Shown: positions 32,338 through 42,320, numbered from the stretch's first letter. The stretch is 64,000 bases of DNA from Anaerolineae bacterium (GCA_011174825.1 DUEZ01000062.1:1-64000); one strand, 5' to 3'. Numbers and translations are program-made. The notes: a model not told the origin generated them from the letters alone.

Positions 32338-33657
32338 TTAGGTTGGTAGTGTGATCTGATGGGTAATAAGACCTACTAAACCTTGGTTGTCAAAGGCGCG
32401 GACACCGAGGGTATAGTCGCCGGGCTGTTGATAAGTATGTTTTAGATGTGTACCAATCTCATCTTCGCGCCATGAGCGGACTGCCTGAGAGCGGCTTCGA
32501 AAGATATCTCCGTCGAATTCCCAATCAACTTCCCAAATATTGATGTTGGCTGGGAAGGGTTCACCCTCGGGATTCTCCGATTGGATGTCCTCGAGCGCCA
32601 CTTGGACCAGTGATCCAGACTGAGACACTGTAACCAGGGGTTTTACCCCCTGACTCCTGGTCCCTTCTTCAGATCTCCAGCTTGTGAAGGGGTGGTCTAA
32701 GTTTTCGAGAAGCAGCCTACGATATGTGGTATGGATGGCCAAGGGTGAGCTATCGCAAGCTATCCATTGGCGGCCTAAACGGCTTGCGACGACGGCCGTT
32801 GTCCCTGAGCCACAAAAGAAATCCGCTACGATATCACCCGGGTTGCTTGAAGCGAGAATGATACGCTCGATTAATGCCTCAGGTTTTTGGGTGGGGTAAC
32901 CCGTTCTTTCCTTATGAAGTCGCGCAACAACTGGAAAATACCACCAGTCTTCGGGAACTTTACCGCGTTCCAAATCGGGGACCTTTCCAAAACCGGCCTT
33001 TGGGGAACTGGAAAAAGTCTTAACCGTTGAAGGATCGTATGCTACACGAACTGCGTCGGCATTGAAGTTGTAATCTTTCGACTTTGTATAGACCAAGATC
33101 GTGTCATGTTTACGCTTAAATGCTCGACGAATGGGTGAGGGGCCATGGTAAATCCAGACGATCTCATTGAGCAGGCGATTAGGACCGAAAATCTCATCCA
33201 TCAGCACTCGAGCGTAAGCCGAGGCGTGCCAATCCAGGTGAAGGTAGATCGTTCCCGAAGGCGATAACAATCTACGCATGATGTCCAGACGAGGATAGAG
33301 CATATCCAAGTACTCAGCACCATCTCGCCACGTATCTTGGTAGCCAGAAACTGTCTGCCATTCGGATGGACGACGTGAGTCCTCGCCCCGTCCGATGCGA
33401 GTTGAATATGCTTTTCCCGTCAGGAAAGGTGGATCTACGTAGATAAGATCGATCTGCCCCTCCCATTCAGTCAGGAGTGCGGTCATTACGGTCAGATTGT
33501 CCCCCAAGATTAACTGGCCGGAAAAATCTGATGAGGTCAGGGCACCTTTTGGGTAGGCTTCTGTATCTAGCTGGAGTGATGCTGGTCTGTATGCTGGCTC
33601 GCGACGGCCATGCCACTCAAGACGGGCGAAGGGTTTAGAACGACGAGACCGCTTCAT
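32338..33657 (-). CDS. Beta-class DNA methyltransferase with C-terminal PKD-like domain
   Basis: The 439-residue protein has the catalytic motif IV as IYVDPPF (residues 73-78) before the AdoMet motif I as FFCGSGTT (near 280), the beta-class order of N6-adenine and N4-cytosine methyltransferases. Between them is a target-recognition region with WIYHGPSPIRR and GYPTQKPEALIERI. Residues about 365-439 look like a PKD/Ig-like sheet, ending in HTYQQPGDYTLGVRAFDNQG. No restriction endonuclease is adjacent, so it is an orphan methyltransferase, or its partner lies elsewhere. The ATG at 33657 is preferred over the longer frame. Confidence 0.9.
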   Translation of the reverse strand: MKRSRRSKPFARLEWHGRREPAYRPASLQLDTEAYPKGALTSSDFSGQLILGDNLTVMTALLTEWEGQIDLIYVDPPFLTGKAYSTRIGRGEDSRRPSEWQTVSGYQDTWRDGAEYLDMLYPRLDIMRRLLSPSGTIYLHLDWHASAYARVLMDEIFGPNRLLNEIVWIYHGPSPIRRAFKRKHDTILVYTKSKDYNFNADAVRVAYDPSTVKTFSSSPKAGFGKVPDLERGKVPEDWWYFPVVARLHKERTGYPTQKPEALIERIILASSNPGDIVADFFCGSGTTAVVASRLGRQWIACDSSPLAIHTTYRRLLLENLDHPFTSWRSEEGTRSQGVKPLVTVSQSGSLVQVALEDIQSENPEGEPFPANINIWEVDWEFDGDIFRSRSQAVRSWREDEIGTHLKHTYQQPGDYTLGVRAFDNQGLVGLITHQITLPT

Positions 33658-33850
33658 CGGATCATCCGAACGAATTCCTATAGAAACGGATCGAGGAAAC
33701 GTTGCTTTTTGAACACCACTCACGAAGTTGTAGCATGATATGGCCAAACTGGAAGTATGGGGTGGATTCATGGAGCTGACCCAGATCAATAGGGTAATCA
33801 CCAAGACAGCTTGTATTGCACCCCATGATAAATCCTGGATCCATTCTTGA

Positions 33851-35620
33851 TCACATCACTTCTGGAGACATTATTCCGAGAAGCCGCAAGCTGTTTGCCA
33901 ACGTTTGCTTCGTAGCCGCGGTAAGTCGAAGTCGTAAAGACCTGACATCTTTTTCCGCCTTGAGCACCGGGCAGTGTTGGTAAAACTCAGAGAAAGCTTT
34001 CGCCAAATCGTAAGCGTAATTGGCGATCGTCAAAGGTTTGTAGTTCTCAGCCGATCTTGCTACCTCGTCAGGAAAGCGGGAGATCTGGTCAAGTAGGGAT
34101 ATTTCCTGCACCTCCAATTCGTAATTAGAAGGGACAGGAAGAGGGATCGTACCGGCTTTGCTTAAAATACTGTTTGCACGAACGTGGGCATATTGGATAT
34201 AGGGGGCAGCTTGTCCCTCGAAATCTAACGCCCGTTCCCAATCGAATGTCGCGACCTTGTTGTTATCCACTGCGAGCATCGGATATTTAAGCGCTCCTAA
34301 GGCGACCATCTCGGCAACATCGTTCTTCTGGGATACGGATAGGGAGGGGTTTTTATCCTCGACAATCCAAAGCGCGCGTTCAATTGCTTCTTGCATTAAA
34401 TCATCAAACATCACGATCATACCTTCTCGTGAGGAAATAGTCACATTTCCTGGAAGGTTAACAATCTCATAGGACAGATGATAGCAATCCACTCCCTGTT
34501 TGAAGCCCATCATTTCGAGTAGTTTAAAGACTTGCTTAAGATACAACGATTGTCGGACATCAATAACATAAATAGATTTATCAATTTGCCAATCTTGAAA
34601 TTTCTTGATCGCCAACGGTAAGTCTTTCGTTGCATAGAGAGATGTGCCATCGCTTCGAAGGATGACCAAGACGCGATAGGTTTCTTTTTCCAAACCCAGT
34701 ATTTCATCCAGTTTTACGACGACGGGTCCTCCGATGGATCGCTCGTCGACAGCCAATCCCTGTTCTATGAGTTCTTCAACCAATACCTTCCCTGGTTTCT
34801 CGACCTCACTTTCATAGAAAAACACATCGAACTGTTCTCCCAGGATCTCATAAATCTCATTGAATCCTTCGAGGCTCCAATTCCGTGTCTTTTCCCATAT
34901 CTGTTTCAGTTCTGTGTCATCGTTCTCCCAGCGAGCGAAGACTGTACGAGCTTCAGCCTCATATTTCGGATTATCTTCAATGCGTTTAATGGCTTCCGTG
35001 TAAATATCCTGCATCCATCGCGTGCGATCACCCTTCGGCTCCTCCCCAGCATGGAATTCCAAGTAGCACCATAGCCATTGGATCACATGCCAACCAATGT
35101 CCCCAATGTAGTTTGCTCGAACGGTGTCGTAACCGGCGAATTCGATGATGTTAGACATCGCGCCACCTAGGATCACATTCCGAAGGTGGCCGACGTGAAA
35201 AGCCTTATGGGTGTTGGGTTGTGAGTACTCCACCATCACACGCTGTTTCTTTGGATCACCACGTCCAAAGTTTTCGCTTTGTTCGAGGACGGTATCGATG
35301 ACCCGATTGGCGTACTGTGTGGGTTCGATGTATAGGTTTAGATATCCTTTCTCTGCTTCGGTTCGTGAAAAGCCTGCGATGGGACTGAGATCGTTTAGAA
35401 CGTTCTCTGCGATTTCCTGAGCTCGAGACGGGACGTTTACTTTCTTCCCCGCTCGAGCTTCCTCTGCGGCAGCTTGGAAACAAGCATTCGTGCCAAAGCC
35501 CCATTGCCCTTCAAATGGAGTGGGCATCCAATCAATTTGATCAGGAATGGGAACTTCTAGGTGCTTAAGTGATTGGCGGATACTTTGGGCAGCGCTTTCT
35601 AACTCTTGGTCAAACATCAT
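33851..35620 (-). CDS. argS: Arginyl-tRNA synthetase
   Basis: Class I synthetase charging tRNA-Arg. The 589-residue protein opens with an Arg-tRNA synthetase N-terminal domain (LESAAQSIRQSLKHL), has the HIGH-type motif in NTHKAFHVGHLRN, the KMSKS-like loop as ISSREG, and a C-terminal DALR anticodon domain ending in LRLLGIMSPEVM. The sequence between the two active-site motifs (YVIDVRQSLYLKQVFKLLEMMGF) is typical. GAGGG lies just before two ATG codons at 35620 and 35617; either may be used. The stretch before the ATG is not homologous. It follows rpsT by about 105 bp. Confidence 0.97.
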   Translation of the reverse strand: MMFDQELESAAQSIRQSLKHLEVPIPDQIDWMPTPFEGQWGFGTNACFQAAAEEARAGKKVNVPSRAQEIAENVLNDLSPIAGFSRTEAEKGYLNLYIEPTQYANRVIDTVLEQSENFGRGDPKKQRVMVEYSQPNTHKAFHVGHLRNVILGGAMSNIIEFAGYDTVRANYIGDIGWHVIQWLWCYLEFHAGEEPKGDRTRWMQDIYTEAIKRIEDNPKYEAEARTVFARWENDDTELKQIWEKTRNWSLEGFNEIYEILGEQFDVFFYESEVEKPGKVLVEELIEQGLAVDERSIGGPVVVKLDEILGLEKETYRVLVILRSDGTSLYATKDLPLAIKKFQDWQIDKSIYVIDVRQSLYLKQVFKLLEMMGFKQGVDCYHLSYEIVNLPGNVTISSREGMIVMFDDLMQEAIERALWIVEDKNPSLSVSQKNDVAEMVALGALKYPMLAVDNNKVATFDWERALDFEGQAAPYIQYAHVRANSILSKAGTIPLPVPSNYELEVQEISLLDQISRFPDEVARSAENYKPLTIANYAYDLAKAFSEFYQHCPVLKAEKDVRSLRLRLTAATKQTLANSLRLLGIMSPEVM

Positions 35621-35670
35621 CGATCCCTCAAATCGGGCCATTATAGCATGTTGACTGTGATCAGACGCGA

Positions 35671-35696
35671 CACGACGCACCATCTGGTGCGTCGTG
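35671..35696 (-). promoter_or_regulatory. Perfect 12-bp hairpin between rpsT and argS
   Basis: CACGACGCACCA (35671-35682) and its exact complement (35685-35696) are separated by 2 nt. No T-run follows on the minus strand, so this is not a typical terminator. It may set relative expression or protect the rpsT transcript. Confidence 0.5.
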
Positions 35697-35725
35697 GATA
35701 TGCTGAGTGCTTAGGAACCCATGCC

Positions 35726-35998
35726 TTATGGGTTTTTCTCCAAAGACGCCAGATGCTTCATCAGACGGCTTTTGCGGCGAGCTGCGTTTTTGCGATGGAT
35801 TACACCTTTGGATGAGGCTCGATCCAATTCGCTCACTGCTTTGCGAACTGCGTCAGCTGCTGAATCAGAATCGCCACTTTCGATGGCAATACGAGCATGC
35901 TTAACGAACGTGCGTGCTCTGGTTCGATAGACTCGATTTCGCATTCGGCGTTTTGCGTTCTGTCGTATTCGCTTTTTCGCCGACTGTAAGTTAGCCAA
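35726..35998 (-). CDS. rpsT: 30S ribosomal protein S20
   Basis: bS20 binds 16S rRNA early in small-subunit assembly. The 90-residue protein opens with ANLQSAKKRIRQNAKRRMRN and is basic throughout, as in the family. It starts with TTG, read from AGGAGGATATTTTGGCTAAC. E. coli rpsT also uses a UUG start, where it takes part in feedback control, so the codon may be functional rather than incidental. A good promoter lies 40-60 bp upstream. Confidence 0.96.
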   Translation of the reverse strand: MANLQSAKKRIRQNAKRRMRNRVYRTRARTFVKHARIAIESGDSDSAADAVRKAVSELDRASSKGVIHRKNAARRKSRLMKHLASLEKNP

Positions 35999-36034
35999 AA
36001 TATCCTCCTACATTAGATACGCTCACGAAATCAC

Positions 36035-36063
36035 ATTTTAGCGCAGGCTGATTTCCCTGTCTA
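36035..36063 (-). promoter_or_regulatory. Promoter of rpsT
   Basis: On the minus strand TAGACA (36058-36063), 17 bp, TAAAAT (36035-36040), each one base off consensus. Transcription should start near 36028, about 30 nt before the TTG. Confidence 0.75.
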
Positions 36064-36099
36064 GGGCTATCGAGAAGTGGCTAACCTTCCCGTATGGCT

Positions 36100-36462
36100 C
36101 GTATTGTAACCGCAGGCTTCAGCCTAAGTTGTGTATGACGTAGGGTGAAATTCCAGTCATCCTTCGACAGGTTCAGGATGATTGTTTCCTTGATGAGGTC
36201 AGCGAGCACCTTGGGCATGGATCGTCCTGAACAATCCGATGGTTCGAAGGGTGCGACTGAGTGATTGAGTGCACGGGTGCCCAGGTGCCTAAGTGCTTTC
36301 GTGTTTCTGTTGCCGCAGGTTTCAGAGTGCGCACCTGAACCCACAGGAGAGGCGATTCGCGTGACTGACCTGAGCGATACCGAAGGACCGCCGACGGTCA
36401 GGCGTTGGAGCCTGATCTGCTGGAAAAAAACTGCTTCCCCTAAAAGGTGTGGTTGTACGACC
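36100..36462. repeat. Gene-poor gap with a short dispersed palindrome
   Basis: The palindrome TCATCCTTCGACAGGTTCAGGATGA occupies about 36157-36182, as at 21694-21718. The rest is a mix of Cys-poor short frames without motifs. I see no gene here, and no terminator for the kinase gene that ends at 36463. Confidence 0.5.
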
Positions 36463-39400
36463 TCACGGATGAACGGGGAGTTGGATTTTGAAAGCGCTTC
36501 CTCCACCGGGATTCTCTTCCACCCATATCTTCCCACCATGTGCTACGATGGCCATACGCGAGAATGCTAAACCCAATCCGGTTCCACGCCGCCGTCCTGC
36601 GACTCCTGGAACCTGAACGAAGCGCTTGAATATCTTGTCCCGAAATTCCTCCGGAACACCTGGGCCAGTATCTGCAACAGTGATGCTGACTTCGTTTCCA
36701 GTGGTTTCGACCGATAAATCAACCTGTCCACCGGCAGGTGTAAACTTTAAAGCGTTATCGAGTAGATTTCCTAATACCCGTCCAAGTTTCTCGTTATCTG
36801 CGGTAATCCTGGGCGACTTTTCATCTACACGATAGCTGAGGATAATCCCGTTCTCGTTGGCCTCCTGCACGAAGGTCGCAACCAATTCTTCACAAAGTGT
36901 ATTCAAAGAGAACTCAGACAGTGAAAGTGGCATTTCACCTGTTTCAAGTTTAGCAAGATCGAGCAAAGAATTGACTAAACCGAGCATCTGCTCCACGCTT
37001 CGGTTTGATATCGTAATAGCCTGGCGAACTACAGGAAGGAGATCCTCCGAGCGTAAGGTTTTACCCAGTAAATTCAGACTTCCGAGGATGGCTGTCAGTG
37101 GAGCGCGAAGGTCATGAACGATCATCTCTGTGAGTTGCTCCCGCGTTTGGCTCAATTCGTGCTCTTCGGTGATATCGCGTAGCACGATCAACCATCCGAT
37201 CATCTGGTGGTCAATATCGAAAACAGGAGCATCGGACCGTTGCAACCGGCGATGGCTTGGTGCCTCTACATCAAAGGTAGTTAATTCACCTTTCAGCGGC
37301 TGTTTATCTTGAAGGGATGAAATGATGTTCCCCAGCTCTTCCTGTTGGTACCCTAAAAAGTCAGCTAACGCCAAATCAACATCTGAAAGGTTGGCCTCAA
37401 TCAAATCCTCCACTCGAAGCCCGGTGAGTACCTCGAGTTGTTGGTTCGCGAGGACGATTTTGCCATGTGTGTCGGTCATCAACATACCTTCACGCGTAGA
37501 ATTAAGTACGGCCATCAATAGATTATGGTTCTCGCGTATACGGCGGAAGAGATCCGTATTTTCAAGCGCGACGGCAGCTTGACTGGCGATCGTTTGTGCA
37601 GTGCGAATTGCATTTTCGTCAAAGGAGCGTTCGCTGCGGCTAAAAACCTCCACCAATCCTAATGTCTTTGTGCCCGTGATGAGGGGAACGGCCAGCAGGC
37701 TCAGCCCTTGAGGAAAACGAGTCAAGTAATCACGATCGGATTGACTGGGTGCAGTTTTACCTGTCCATTGAACCGGCCTGTGCTCATTTATGCAGCTGGA
37801 AAATGATGGTGCATCTTCGATGGAGGTCGTTGACCAAGACTGATCGTTGAACGGTTTGCCTTCCACCATCATCGCCTCTGTTTTCAGTGTGAGGTTTTCA
37901 GCATTCCAGGTTGAAACGCGTGCTCCAACTGTGGAAAGGGCGACGGCAAGGCTATCTGCGATGGCCATGGCGACGGCCTCAGTCTCATACGTTGCTGCAA
38001 TTTGAGTGCTCGCTTGGTACAAGAGCGACTGCTCACGTAAACGGGCTTCAAGCTGCTGATAGAGAGCGGCGTTCTCTAGGGCAACGGCCGCTTGCGAAGC
38101 TAATTGCGATAGCAGCTGCGCATGATCTGCGGAGAAAGCGTATGGAGATGGATCCTCAATCGTAATCACTCCGAGAACTCGACTCTGAAGAAGGATAGGA
38201 ACACTTAGAACACTCCTGGAGTTCTCTTGAATAAACGGGGATGACTCTTGGCTAATATCGGAAATATTTTGAGGTTTTCCAGTTTGAAACGCACGACCGC
38301 TGATACTCTCTTCAAGAGGGAGGATCGTGCTTGAATCTGCAAAGGGAGAACCAGCGGGATAGCCATGATGAGCAACAATGCGTAATGTATTGAGCTCCTC
38401 TTCATAGATCGTCAGGTATCCTGCGGTAGCTTGGGGGATGTCGATTGCATGTGTGATGATCGCCGTGAAAAGATCTTCTGTGATGAGGGTTGAGGTCATC
38501 TCACGCCCGATGGCTTCTAGGGTGGCGAGTTGATCCACTCGATGCCGAAGCGCCTCATCGGTTTCGGCATGAGCTCGAGCATTAGCGACCGCAAGAGCAG
38601 CCTGAGCAGCAAAGGTCTCAAGGAGTTCGATTTGATCTGTTTGGAATTGACGAGGATTAGAGAAATAAACTGATAATTGACCAATTGTCCCCGATGGTGT
38701 GATGAGTGGGAAGTCCGCGTAAGCTCGTATCTCCTCTGATTCTAAGGGAGCGATGATCAACGGAGGAAGATTCGATGATGAAACATCTGAAATGAGGAGA
38801 GATTTCTCATGATGAAATGCTTGAATTCGGTGTTGATCCTCAAGTGGGATATTCCCCCATCTTTTCATGAACTCATTAGACAAGTTGATCGCATGGGCGA
38901 GGAACAATCGATCATGATCTTCATCAAGCAGAAATATAGCGGACTTCTGCCCCCCTCCAACACGGATCATTGAAAGACATACCAACTCCAAAGCGTTTTC
39001 GGGATCGAGTGTCGAACTCATCGAGGCGGTAATTTCATTTATTAGCGCCAGCGCTTCAGCACGGCTCCTCGTTTGCTCGTAGAGCAAAGCGTTCTCAATG
39101 GCGACGGCTGTCTGTCCGGCAAGTGTGACCAATACCTCTTGATCCTTCCTTGTGAATACCTTGCCGGGGTGGCTGTGGGAGGCGACCAAGCACCCAATTG
39201 TCCGATCAGGGGTCATGAGCGGTACACCTAACCATGCTTGAGGTGGGTTCTCCCAACTGGTTTGGCCTAAGGCGCTAAGGGCACGAGGTGCGTTTCGAGG
39301 AATGAGGATCGGTTCCCCTGTTCTGATGACGCGATCCGATAAGCGATCCCCAATTTGTCGACTGGGCCACTCCAATTCCTTGCCGTGTTCTACAACGAGG

Positions 39401-40326
39401 GGATATGAGATGAGCTGATCGCTCGGATCTTGGAGTGCGATGAAAAAAGTATCAGGTAGGAGCAGCTCCATGACCTGTAATTGAATTGTTAAGAGGAGCG
39501 TTTCCAGATCCAAGCTGGTTCGCATGACCTGACTAACACGACCAATCGTAGTAAGTTCTTGGATACGACGTTGAAGATCGCGCTCTGCTATCGTCAAACT
39601 ACGAACGATGGGCGATATGGTCGCCACTATTGTTCCGTAGATGATGAGTGCCGCGGTTTTAAGAAACACATAAGAAGCAGCGGAGAGGATGGCAAAAGGT
39701 ATTGGTACGAGGGCGATCAAGATGAGGATATAGGTATCCCTTCGATCCAATTGAATGGAATTCGATATTCGTCTGCTCAGCCAGTGGAGTGCGAGGAAAA
39801 TCGCACTGAAGATTAACAGAAGGCCGAGTGTAGGAAGTATCATGGGAAGACTTAGGAGCTCATTAAGAAATCGACCTCCCAAGAGCAGATAGATTGCCAT
39901 GGCTCCAGATATACTTAAAACCTGCCGACTGAAAATGAGCGCGCCGCGTTTTACGTGAGTCCATATATCGGGAGGCTGATCAACGCGGCGCCGCTGCCGT
40001 ATTGTATGAATGAATTCACCAATCGATATCCCACTGGCAAGAACGATCCCGGCCGATCCTGGTCCGAGCGCCATTCCCAAAGGCAAACTGATAGCGTGAG
40101 CTAATGTCGTCGGTACCCTTCCAACCGGGATCTGAAAGTTCACCAAGAACGCGATAAGCACGGTGCCAAATATCGTCGCAGTCCAATCAAGTTGGAATCC
40201 TGAAGATGGGCGAAGCCAGAGGCAAAGCGTGATCAGGCTGGCTAATGTTAATAGCCACCAGAGTTGGTGTGACCAATGAGGTGGATATTTATTTTTCGTT
40301 TTCTGAACAGTGTCGTTGGGTTTCAT
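36463..40326 (-). CDS. Membrane histidine kinase with four GAF domains and a PAS domain
   Basis: The 1287-residue protein has seven or eight hydrophobic segments in the first 245 residues, then GAF domains at about 265-420, 440-590, 610-765 and 790-935 (each ending in variants of AGQTAVAIENALLYEQ), then a PAS domain (about 950-1060), HisKA with the H box EMIVHDLRAPLTAILGS (His about 1071), and a GHKL domain with N box DNALKFTP, G1 box VADTGPGVP and G2 box GTGLGLAFS. There is no receiver domain, so the phosphoryl acceptor is separate; CheY-like 24382-24750 is a candidate by type only. The ATG at 40326 is preferred over the GTG at 40332. No clear ribosome site. Confidence 0.95.
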   Translation of the reverse strand: MKPNDTVQKTKNKYPPHWSHQLWWLLTLASLITLCLWLRPSSGFQLDWTATIFGTVLIAFLVNFQIPVGRVPTTLAHAISLPLGMALGPGSAGIVLASGISIGEFIHTIRQRRRVDQPPDIWTHVKRGALIFSRQVLSISGAMAIYLLLGGRFLNELLSLPMILPTLGLLLIFSAIFLALHWLSRRISNSIQLDRRDTYILILIALVPIPFAILSAASYVFLKTAALIIYGTIVATISPIVRSLTIAERDLQRRIQELTTIGRVSQVMRTSLDLETLLLTIQLQVMELLLPDTFFIALQDPSDQLISYPLVVEHGKELEWPSRQIGDRLSDRVIRTGEPILIPRNAPRALSALGQTSWENPPQAWLGVPLMTPDRTIGCLVASHSHPGKVFTRKDQEVLVTLAGQTAVAIENALLYEQTRSRAEALALINEITASMSSTLDPENALELVCLSMIRVGGGQKSAIFLLDEDHDRLFLAHAINLSNEFMKRWGNIPLEDQHRIQAFHHEKSLLISDVSSSNLPPLIIAPLESEEIRAYADFPLITPSGTIGQLSVYFSNPRQFQTDQIELLETFAAQAALAVANARAHAETDEALRHRVDQLATLEAIGREMTSTLITEDLFTAIITHAIDIPQATAGYLTIYEEELNTLRIVAHHGYPAGSPFADSSTILPLEESISGRAFQTGKPQNISDISQESSPFIQENSRSVLSVPILLQSRVLGVITIEDPSPYAFSADHAQLLSQLASQAAVALENAALYQQLEARLREQSLLYQASTQIAATYETEAVAMAIADSLAVALSTVGARVSTWNAENLTLKTEAMMVEGKPFNDQSWSTTSIEDAPSFSSCINEHRPVQWTGKTAPSQSDRDYLTRFPQGLSLLAVPLITGTKTLGLVEVFSRSERSFDENAIRTAQTIASQAAVALENTDLFRRIRENHNLLMAVLNSTREGMLMTDTHGKIVLANQQLEVLTGLRVEDLIEANLSDVDLALADFLGYQQEELGNIISSLQDKQPLKGELTTFDVEAPSHRRLQRSDAPVFDIDHQMIGWLIVLRDITEEHELSQTREQLTEMIVHDLRAPLTAILGSLNLLGKTLRSEDLLPVVRQAITISNRSVEQMLGLVNSLLDLAKLETGEMPLSLSEFSLNTLCEELVATFVQEANENGIILSYRVDEKSPRITADNEKLGRVLGNLLDNALKFTPAGGQVDLSVETTGNEVSITVADTGPGVPEEFRDKIFKRFVQVPGVAGRRRGTGLGLAFSRMAIVAHGGKIWVEENPGGGSAFKIQLPVHP

Positions 40327-40360
40327 CAGCACTCAATGAAGCGAACGCCGAGCGCAGTAT

Positions 40361-42253
40361 TTACGGAATAGCGCTGGGTGTTCTAGTTGAGGTCGGAGTG
40401 CGTGTGGGCGTGGGTGTACGTGTGGGTGTAGCAGTTGGGGTAGGGCTAGCTGTCGGGGTTCTGGAGGGTGCACGACCCGTTAATTCTGCTAGGTGGGATT
40501 CTGCTAGCGCCCGTGTTTCAGGGCGAACATGGGTAAAGCCCAAGATCCATTCCCAATTCCGAATGGCGTCTCCACGTAAATCAGGATTTGTCTCGTATAT
40601 CAGAGCCCGTAGCGCGTAGACCTCTGAAAGCTTCAATTCCTGGTAGGCTCGCTTCGATTCTTTGTTCGCTTCAGTGAGGGCGAGCCTGAGATTCTTAAGC
40701 GCCTCATCATAATCACCGGTAAGGTAATATAAGTTGCTGCTCCAATAAAGAAGGTCATAGTTTTGAGTGCCATGGCGGTAAGCTAGTCCGAAGTCAACCT
40801 CAGCTGCTTCATAATCACCCTGGTTTGTAAAGTAGATGGCGCGTGCGATGAGAGCTGGTGCGAAATGTTCCTCCATTTCTAACGCGGTATCAAGAACCGT
40901 TATCGCCTCGTCAAAATATCCAAGACTTACATAAGCGCGCCCGAGATAACCCCAGGCGCGGTGATTAGTTTGATCGTAGGTGATGAATGTCAGGAGTGGC
41001 CATAAGGCAGAGGAATAATTACCACGATCAAAAGTGTTTATACCAAGGGTGACATACGCTCTACCTATCGCCAAATATCCAGCGAGCATCGAGGGGTCGT
41101 TGGCGCTGCCTTCCAGCGCGTTCTCGAGAGCGTCGTCAAACTTACCACGCATCATTTGAGCTTCACTGAGGTAAATATAAATTCTTGGTGTCGTAACGCC
41201 CGCCTCGAGCGCGGCTTCCATTGTCGTCTCCAACCGCACCCACAGTTTATCCTCGACGTACACTTCCCCTAACGCCAAGTAGGCTTGGGTCATGGAAGGA
41301 TCGCGATCAATTGCTCTGTCAAAATCATCAATGGCTGCATCTCGATCGCGGAATAAGAGGGCGCGCCCCCGACCAAGAAAAGCGGGTGCAAATTCATTGT
41401 CGATTTGGACCGCCCGATCGTAGGCCATGATCGCGTTCCCAATCTCGTCCATTAAGCGTAAGGCTTCCCCTTTAAAGTAGTGAGCATCCGGCAGATTGGG
41501 ATTGGCATCGATAACCTGCTCCATGAATTCCACAGCCAGCTCGTAGTCACCACGAATCAGAGCATTTAGACCCGACTCATACGCTCCGTAGGCATTTGGT
41601 GTTACCCCAAGGAGAGGCGTGGGCGTGACTGAATTCTCGATCAACAATTCGAGTGGTGTCCCGGCGAGCTCCGTCGGGATTGGCGTACGCATCACTCGAG
41701 TTTCGGCAGGTAACGGTGTGAGTGTGGGTGTGCCGGGTTTCGGGGTGTCCGTTGGTGTCGAGCTAGGTGGAGGAAGCGTAGAAGCAGGCCTATAGGGTTG
41801 TCTCCCCGTAAGCGATCTCACCCATGGCGCTATAACCCGCGACGATAAGCCGTAGATGAACGCGATCGTTATCACTCCAACAGCGCCTACGGCTATCACC
41901 TTCCACGGGACGTTAACCTCACGTCCAACAGCAGGGCCCTTTGTGATTGCAGCTACTTGGCGGCGTGGAATCTTAACCGCGGACGCTAATTCCGCTTCCT
42001 CGGGTGTTCGAACACCTAAGATAACCAAGCCGCGCATGGCGGCCCTATTTGTCGGATCAAGTTTGATGGCGGATTCGAGGCAGTAGATCCTTTCACGCTT
42101 GGAATCAACTACCGAACTCATCCAGACCCAATATTCGGCGTTTGAGGAATCAGCGCGTAATAAGCGCGAAAGGAGATCTCGTGCTCGTGCCCTATCTCCA
42201 GCACGGGCGGCGGCAATAGCTTCAGTGAGCATCGACTTAGATGGTGTCGTCAC
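40361..42253 (-). CDS. TPR-repeat membrane protein with Thr-Pro segments
   Basis: Residues about 1-85 form two TPR-like helical pairs (EAIAAARAGDRARARDLL), a membrane segment follows at about 117-138 (VIAVGAVGVITIAFIYGLSS), then a Thr-Pro rich stretch, then about 10 TPR units from residue 225 (ALIRGDYELAVEFMEQVIDANPNLPDAHYF and similar), and a C-terminal TPTATPTRTPTPTRTP tail. It is probably anchored with the TPR part outside, serving as a scaffold. It starts with GTG at 42253 (ATG at residue 8 is possible) and diverges from the LysM lipoprotein gene. Confidence 0.85.
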   Translation of the reverse strand: MTTPSKSMLTEAIAAARAGDRARARDLLSRLLRADSSNAEYWVWMSSVVDSKRERIYCLESAIKLDPTNRAAMRGLVILGVRTPEEAELASAVKIPRRQVAAITKGPAVGREVNVPWKVIAVGAVGVITIAFIYGLSSRVIAPWVRSLTGRQPYRPASTLPPPSSTPTDTPKPGTPTLTPLPAETRVMRTPIPTELAGTPLELLIENSVTPTPLLGVTPNAYGAYESGLNALIRGDYELAVEFMEQVIDANPNLPDAHYFKGEALRLMDEIGNAIMAYDRAVQIDNEFAPAFLGRGRALLFRDRDAAIDDFDRAIDRDPSMTQAYLALGEVYVEDKLWVRLETTMEAALEAGVTTPRIYIYLSEAQMMRGKFDDALENALEGSANDPSMLAGYLAIGRAYVTLGINTFDRGNYSSALWPLLTFITYDQTNHRAWGYLGRAYVSLGYFDEAITVLDTALEMEEHFAPALIARAIYFTNQGDYEAAEVDFGLAYRHGTQNYDLLYWSSNLYYLTGDYDEALKNLRLALTEANKESKRAYQELKLSEVYALRALIYETNPDLRGDAIRNWEWILGFTHVRPETRALAESHLAELTGRAPSRTPTASPTPTATPTRTPTPTRTPTSTRTPSAIP

Positions 42254-42320
42254 TCTTTTGCCTTATAGTATCCGTTCGAAGTCTAGCATAGCGCGAGAGA
42301 TCGCACAACGGTACCCCCGT

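Noticed and set aside
32338-33657. Complete restriction-modification system
   Set aside because: No endonuclease, specificity subunit or helicase gene lies near the methyltransferase; the neighbours are a regulator and argS.
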